A stretch of DNA of 64,000 nt from Martelella alba (GTDB lineage: Bacteria; Pseudomonadota; Alphaproteobacteria; Rhizobiales; Rhizobiaceae). The position numbers and the translations under genes were made by a program. Where the stretch lies: positions 124,001 through 188,000 of the forward strand of contig NZ_VHLG01000004.1 in the NCBI RefSeq assembly GCF_006516955.1. The letters are read 5' to 3'. Numbering within the stretch: position 1 is the first letter of the stretch; each line of letters opens with the position of its first letter. Under the pieces are notes generated by a model. That model made no database searches and was not told where the DNA came from. It worked only from the letters and a program-made list of their open reading frames with translations. Below are positions 61,345 through 64,000 of the stretch, one piece after another.

Positions 61345-63291
61345 ATGGCGGATTTCGCTTCAGTCATTCGGCGGGCGGTAGAAGGATTACCGGAAAACAC
61401 GCCCGAACTGCGCGCGCGCGTTTATGAAAAAGCGCGGGCCGCAGTGATCAGGCAATTGGAGAACATGTCTCCAAAGCCTCCCGAATCCTTGATGAAACGG
61501 CAAATCGACAAGATTGACACGGCGATCGCCGAGGTTGAGAGCGAATTTGCCGAGGCGATTGGCGAAGATGAGGTGATTGACGCACCTGACGATGCGCCGC
61601 CGCCCGTGGCCGAAATGCCCGTACCCGCGCCAGCCCCCGCCCCCCCAAAGGCCCCGCCGGCGCCGGAACAATATGCACCCGCCCCGCCTGTGCAACGCAT
61701 CGAGCCGGAAGCGCAGCCGGAGCCGGTTGAACAATGGCAGGAACCGCCACCATCGCGAACGCCGGAAAGATCCTGGCCTGCACAGCACCGCGACGTATGG
61801 GAAGAACCCGCAGCGGCTCCGGAACAGGAAGAGCCATCCCCCGAGCCGGAGGACCAGGGCGAGGATTATGACTTCGATGGTCGCCGCTCAGTGCCAGCAC
61901 CGCCGCCTTCGCCGGAACCTGTTGAAGAAGAAGATATTTTCGGCCAGGGGCATCACGCGCGCAGCATGAGCGAACCGCTGGCGCGTGCACCGCTAACGCC
62001 GAGCCAGGATGAAGGCTGGGGCGGCACGGATGAAAGCGATGCGCCATCCGATGACGATGGCTGGCAGCCCGAAACGCCGCAGCGTCATGCTTCGCAGCCA
62101 AAATCTGCATCGCGAAATGACGCGGAAGACGACAGCTTCGACAGTGCCTATATGGCCGGGTCGATCCCACTGGCCCCTCCGCCGCCGGCACGCCCTGCCT
62201 CAAACGCAGAATGGGACCATGTCGATACCATTCTTGGTCTGGCACCCGGTGGCACCCATCCGGATTTTGACGATCTTGATGACGAAGACGACGACACGCC
62301 GTGGCATGATGACGACGAGCCCGGCCGGAGCAAATCCATTCTGCGCCGGATGCTTCTGCCGGTTATTGCCCTGGTTGTCGTGATAGCGCTTGGCATTGGC
62401 GGATATTTCGGCTGGATGCACCGCGACCAGCTGCAAAGTCTTGTTGCCAGCGGTGAAGGCACGCCTGCCACCGAAACGGCAGCACCGGCGGCATCAAGCC
62501 CTGCCACCTCCGACGATACGCCCACAGTTGCTGCCAGCGAAGGCGGCACGATCGACAAGCCTTATACGCAGCGCCTGCTGCCCGATGGCAACGAGGTTGA
62601 TGAGGGGCTGCCCGCAGAAGGCTCAGGCAGCGGCACCACGCAGAGCGTTGCGGCACAGACCACGCCGAGTGCCTCGGCTGTGCCTGAGGGAACGGATACA
62701 TCGACGACGCCGGCTCCACCGGTTGGCTCAGCCCAGAAAATGTATCTATATGAAGAACAGCTCGGCCAGTCCGTGCCGTCGGCCTTCCAGGGTACTGTGG
62801 AATGGAACCTGAAGCAGCAGAACAACAATACATCGGTCCCTGAACCGGTGATCGAAGGCAAGATGAGCGTTCCTGATGCCAAGCTTTCCGGTACGATCAC
62901 CATTCGCCGCAATGATGATCCCTCGCTTCCGGCCAGCCATCTGATCGATATTTCGTTTGATCTTGGCGATGGTTTCGATGGCGGCGCCATCGACAATCTG
63001 CAGCGCATCTCGCTGAAGGAAACCGAAGCAGCCCGTGGTGATCCGCTGGTGGCGGTTTCGGCCAAGATTACCGACAATCTCTATATGGTCGCTCTCAATG
63101 ATTTCGATCAGGCGCGCAACCAGAACCTGACCCTGCTGCAAGACCGTAACTGGATCGACATTCCGGTCACTTACAGAAATGGCCGGCGCGCACTGCTGAC
63201 GCTCGAAAAGGGCACGACCGGTGAAGCGATCTTCGACCGCGCCATTCAGGAATGGCAGGCGCTTGGAGACATCACCAGCGGCAGCAACTGA
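61345..63291 (+). CDS. Large disordered single-pass membrane protein downstream of purA
   Basis: A 648-residue protein. Residues 1-70 are helical (ASVIRRAVEGLPENTPELRARVYEKARAAVIRQLENM, a motif found in a conserved rhizobial family). About 75-320 is Pro/Glu/Asp-rich and probably disordered in the cytoplasm. One membrane helix follows (about 330-352, RRMLLPVIALVVVIALGIGGYFGW). The periplasmic region begins with a Ser/Thr/Ala linker and ends with a beta-rich domain (about 480-640, SAFQGTVEWNLKQQ...). Relatives are often found beside purA in rhizobia, with no known function. It starts at ATG 61345 after GGGG; a second ATG lies at 61341 in another frame. Confidence 0.8.
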   Translation: MADFASVIRRAVEGLPENTPELRARVYEKARAAVIRQLENMSPKPPESLMKRQIDKIDTAIAEVESEFAEAIGEDEVIDAPDDAPPPVAEMPVPAPAPAPPKAPPAPEQYAPAPPVQRIEPEAQPEPVEQWQEPPPSRTPERSWPAQHRDVWEEPAAAPEQEEPSPEPEDQGEDYDFDGRRSVPAPPPSPEPVEEEDIFGQGHHARSMSEPLARAPLTPSQDEGWGGTDESDAPSDDDGWQPETPQRHASQPKSASRNDAEDDSFDSAYMAGSIPLAPPPPARPASNAEWDHVDTILGLAPGGTHPDFDDLDDEDDDTPWHDDDEPGRSKSILRRMLLPVIALVVVIALGIGGYFGWMHRDQLQSLVASGEGTPATETAAPAASSPATSDDTPTVAASEGGTIDKPYTQRLLPDGNEVDEGLPAEGSGSGTTQSVAAQTTPSASAVPEGTDTSTTPAPPVGSAQKMYLYEEQLGQSVPSAFQGTVEWNLKQQNNNTSVPEPVIEGKMSVPDAKLSGTITIRRNDDPSLPASHLIDISFDLGDGFDGGAIDNLQRISLKETEAARGDPLVAVSAKITDNLYMVALNDFDQARNQNLTLLQDRNWIDIPVTYRNGRRALLTLEKGTTGEAIFDRAIQEWQALGDITSGSN

Positions 63292-63341
63292 TCCGCAGGA
63301 GACCACCAGAGGCAGGCCCTCTGACCCTGTCTCATCAATCG

Positions 63342-63367
63342 CCCGCCGGCAATGCCGGCGGGTTTTT
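63342..63367 (+). terminator. Terminator after the purA-linked membrane protein gene
   Basis: CCCGCCGGC / GCCGGCGGG, 9-bp perfect stem with a three-base loop, followed by TTTTT, 50 bp past the stop. Confidence 0.92.
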
Positions 63368-63568
63368 GCTATCGGCGATGCGCCGGCCTGGATCTCCCGA
63401 TAGGAGCATTTGCGATTCTGCTCTCTATTTGGCATCACGCGGAGCGCAAAACGATGCTTTTGTCCGCCCTGCATTTTCCCTAAGCCTTGATCAGACGCAA
63501 AAACGCTCCGATTTACCCGGTCCGGCACGCCTGCCGGGGCGGACAGAACCTCAATGCGGTAGGGAACC

Positions 63569-64000
63569 ATGGCAAAACGATTTTACTGGAACGAACTGAT
63601 CAGCCGCGAATTTGCAGCGCTCGACCCGAATACGACAATTGCGGTTCTGCCGGTCGCTTCCACCGAACAGCATGGCCCGCACCTTCCCGTTGCGACGGAT
63701 GTGGCGATCGCCCGCGGCATGCTGGATGCGCTTCAGGCGCGCCTGCCGGAAGACCTCGACGTGCTGGTGCTGCCCGTTCAGGAAGTCGGCAAGGCCAATG
63801 AGCATATTTACGGCCCCGGCACCCTGTCTCTGCCGGCAGAATTGCTGATCCAGGCCTGGACCACAATTGGCGAGAAGGTTGCCGCAGCCGGCCTGCGCAA
63901 GATGGTGATCATTAACAGCCATGGCGGCAACCTTGACGTCATGAACATCGTCGCCCGCGAATTGCGCGTGCGCTACCAGATGGCCGTGGTCGCTACGCAA
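63569..64000 (+). CDS. Creatininase-family hydrolase (N-terminal part, cut by window edge)
   Basis: The frame opens at ATG 63569 behind AGGGAACC and runs to the window end (144 residues). The creatininase/formamide amidohydrolase family motifs are visible: VLPVASTEQHGPHLPVATDVAIARGM (metal ligands Glu, His and Asp) and VIINSHGGNLDVMNIVARELR. Members hydrolyse creatinine, formamide-type or pterin-like cyclic amides; the substrate is unknown. The C-terminal half is outside the window. Confidence 0.88.
   Translation, partial: MAKRFYWNELISREFAALDPNTTIAVLPVASTEQHGPHLPVATDVAIARGMLDALQARLPEDLDVLVLPVQEVGKANEHIYGPGTLSLPAELLIQAWTTIGEKVAAAGLRKMVIINSHGGNLDVMNIVARELRVRYQMAVVATQ

Noticed and set aside
1-64000. 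CRISPR arrays, rRNA, tRNA, insertion sequences, toxin-antitoxin or defence genes
   Set aside because: Intergenic regions were read for regularly spaced repeats, tRNA-like cloverleaf ends and transposase-like frames; none was found, though tRNAs without a covariance search can be missed.

Overview
The window reads as one chromosomal segment of a free-living or host-associated alphaproteobacterium of the Rhizobiales (Rhizobiaceae-like). The support is the GC-rich coding sequence and gene sets typical of that order: CtrA, ChpT, SciP and EipA (DUF1134) together, hemD followed by a mitofilin-like gene and a HemY-like gene, a DUF4170-waaA-lpxK lipid A block, ugpBAEC next to gshB, and GANTC (CcrM-type) sites in the ctrA promoter. 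I see no rRNA or tRNA gene, CRISPR array, insertion sequence or prophage. It looks like core genome with small accessory insertions. Genus is not resolved.

Layout. 1-4.7 kb: end of hemD, alphaproteobacterial Mic60/mitofilin, HemY-like TPR protein, TerB-like protein and a glutamine amidotransferase, all on +. 4.7-8 kb: MFS exporter, yggT/yggU pair, pyrophosphatase and an acetyltransferase. 8-13.2 kb (-): lipid A/Kdo block pmbA, inositol-phosphatase family protein, DUF4170, waaA, lpxK. 13.3-17.6 kb: CPA2 K+/H+ antiporter, APC permease, diguanylate cyclase. 17.9-23.4 kb: preTA (dihydropyrimidine dehydrogenase) and a CHASE-PAS-GGDEF-EAL protein. 23.5-28.4 kb: a HutC repressor, a NitT/TauT-type ABC importer and, divergently, hutF. 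Two perfect GTNTANAC operators sit in the shared promoter. 28.5-35.5 kb: rppH, bfr/bfd, an NDUFA9-like protein, pyrF with a phosphatase-like partner, dnaN, rsmI and yraN. 35.7-44.2 kb: ugpBAEC, gshB, comM (with a LexA-type box) and an isolated DUF2793 gene.

44.6-53.3 kb is a cell-cycle and stress hub: an ExoY-like sugar transferase, sciP, fliJ, ctrA, a palindromic intergenic repeat, chpT, eipA, an rRNA/tRNA methyltransferase, an RluA-type pseudouridine synthase, and rpoH behind a good sigma-32-type promoter. One-mismatch CtrA boxes (TTAA-N7-TTAA) lie upstream of sciP, ctrA and the divergent chpT/eipA pair, suggesting that CtrA controls its own inhibitor, its phosphotransferase and an envelope-integrity protein. 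53.4-58.6 kb (-) is an exopolysaccharide operon: a membrane-anchored protein, an O-antigen ligase/polymerase, a PPP-type phosphatase and a Wzc/ExoP tyrosine autokinase. 58.9-64 kb: EamA exporter, purA, a long disordered single-pass membrane protein and a truncated creatininase-family gene.

The candidates I would follow first are the HutC-controlled NitT/TauT transporter tied to HutF, the phosphatase coupled to the polysaccharide ligase and tyrosine kinase, and the compact CtrA-SciP-ChpT-EipA circuit with its sites. Promoters, operators and terminators are read by eye. No database search was possible, so family names rest on motifs and context.
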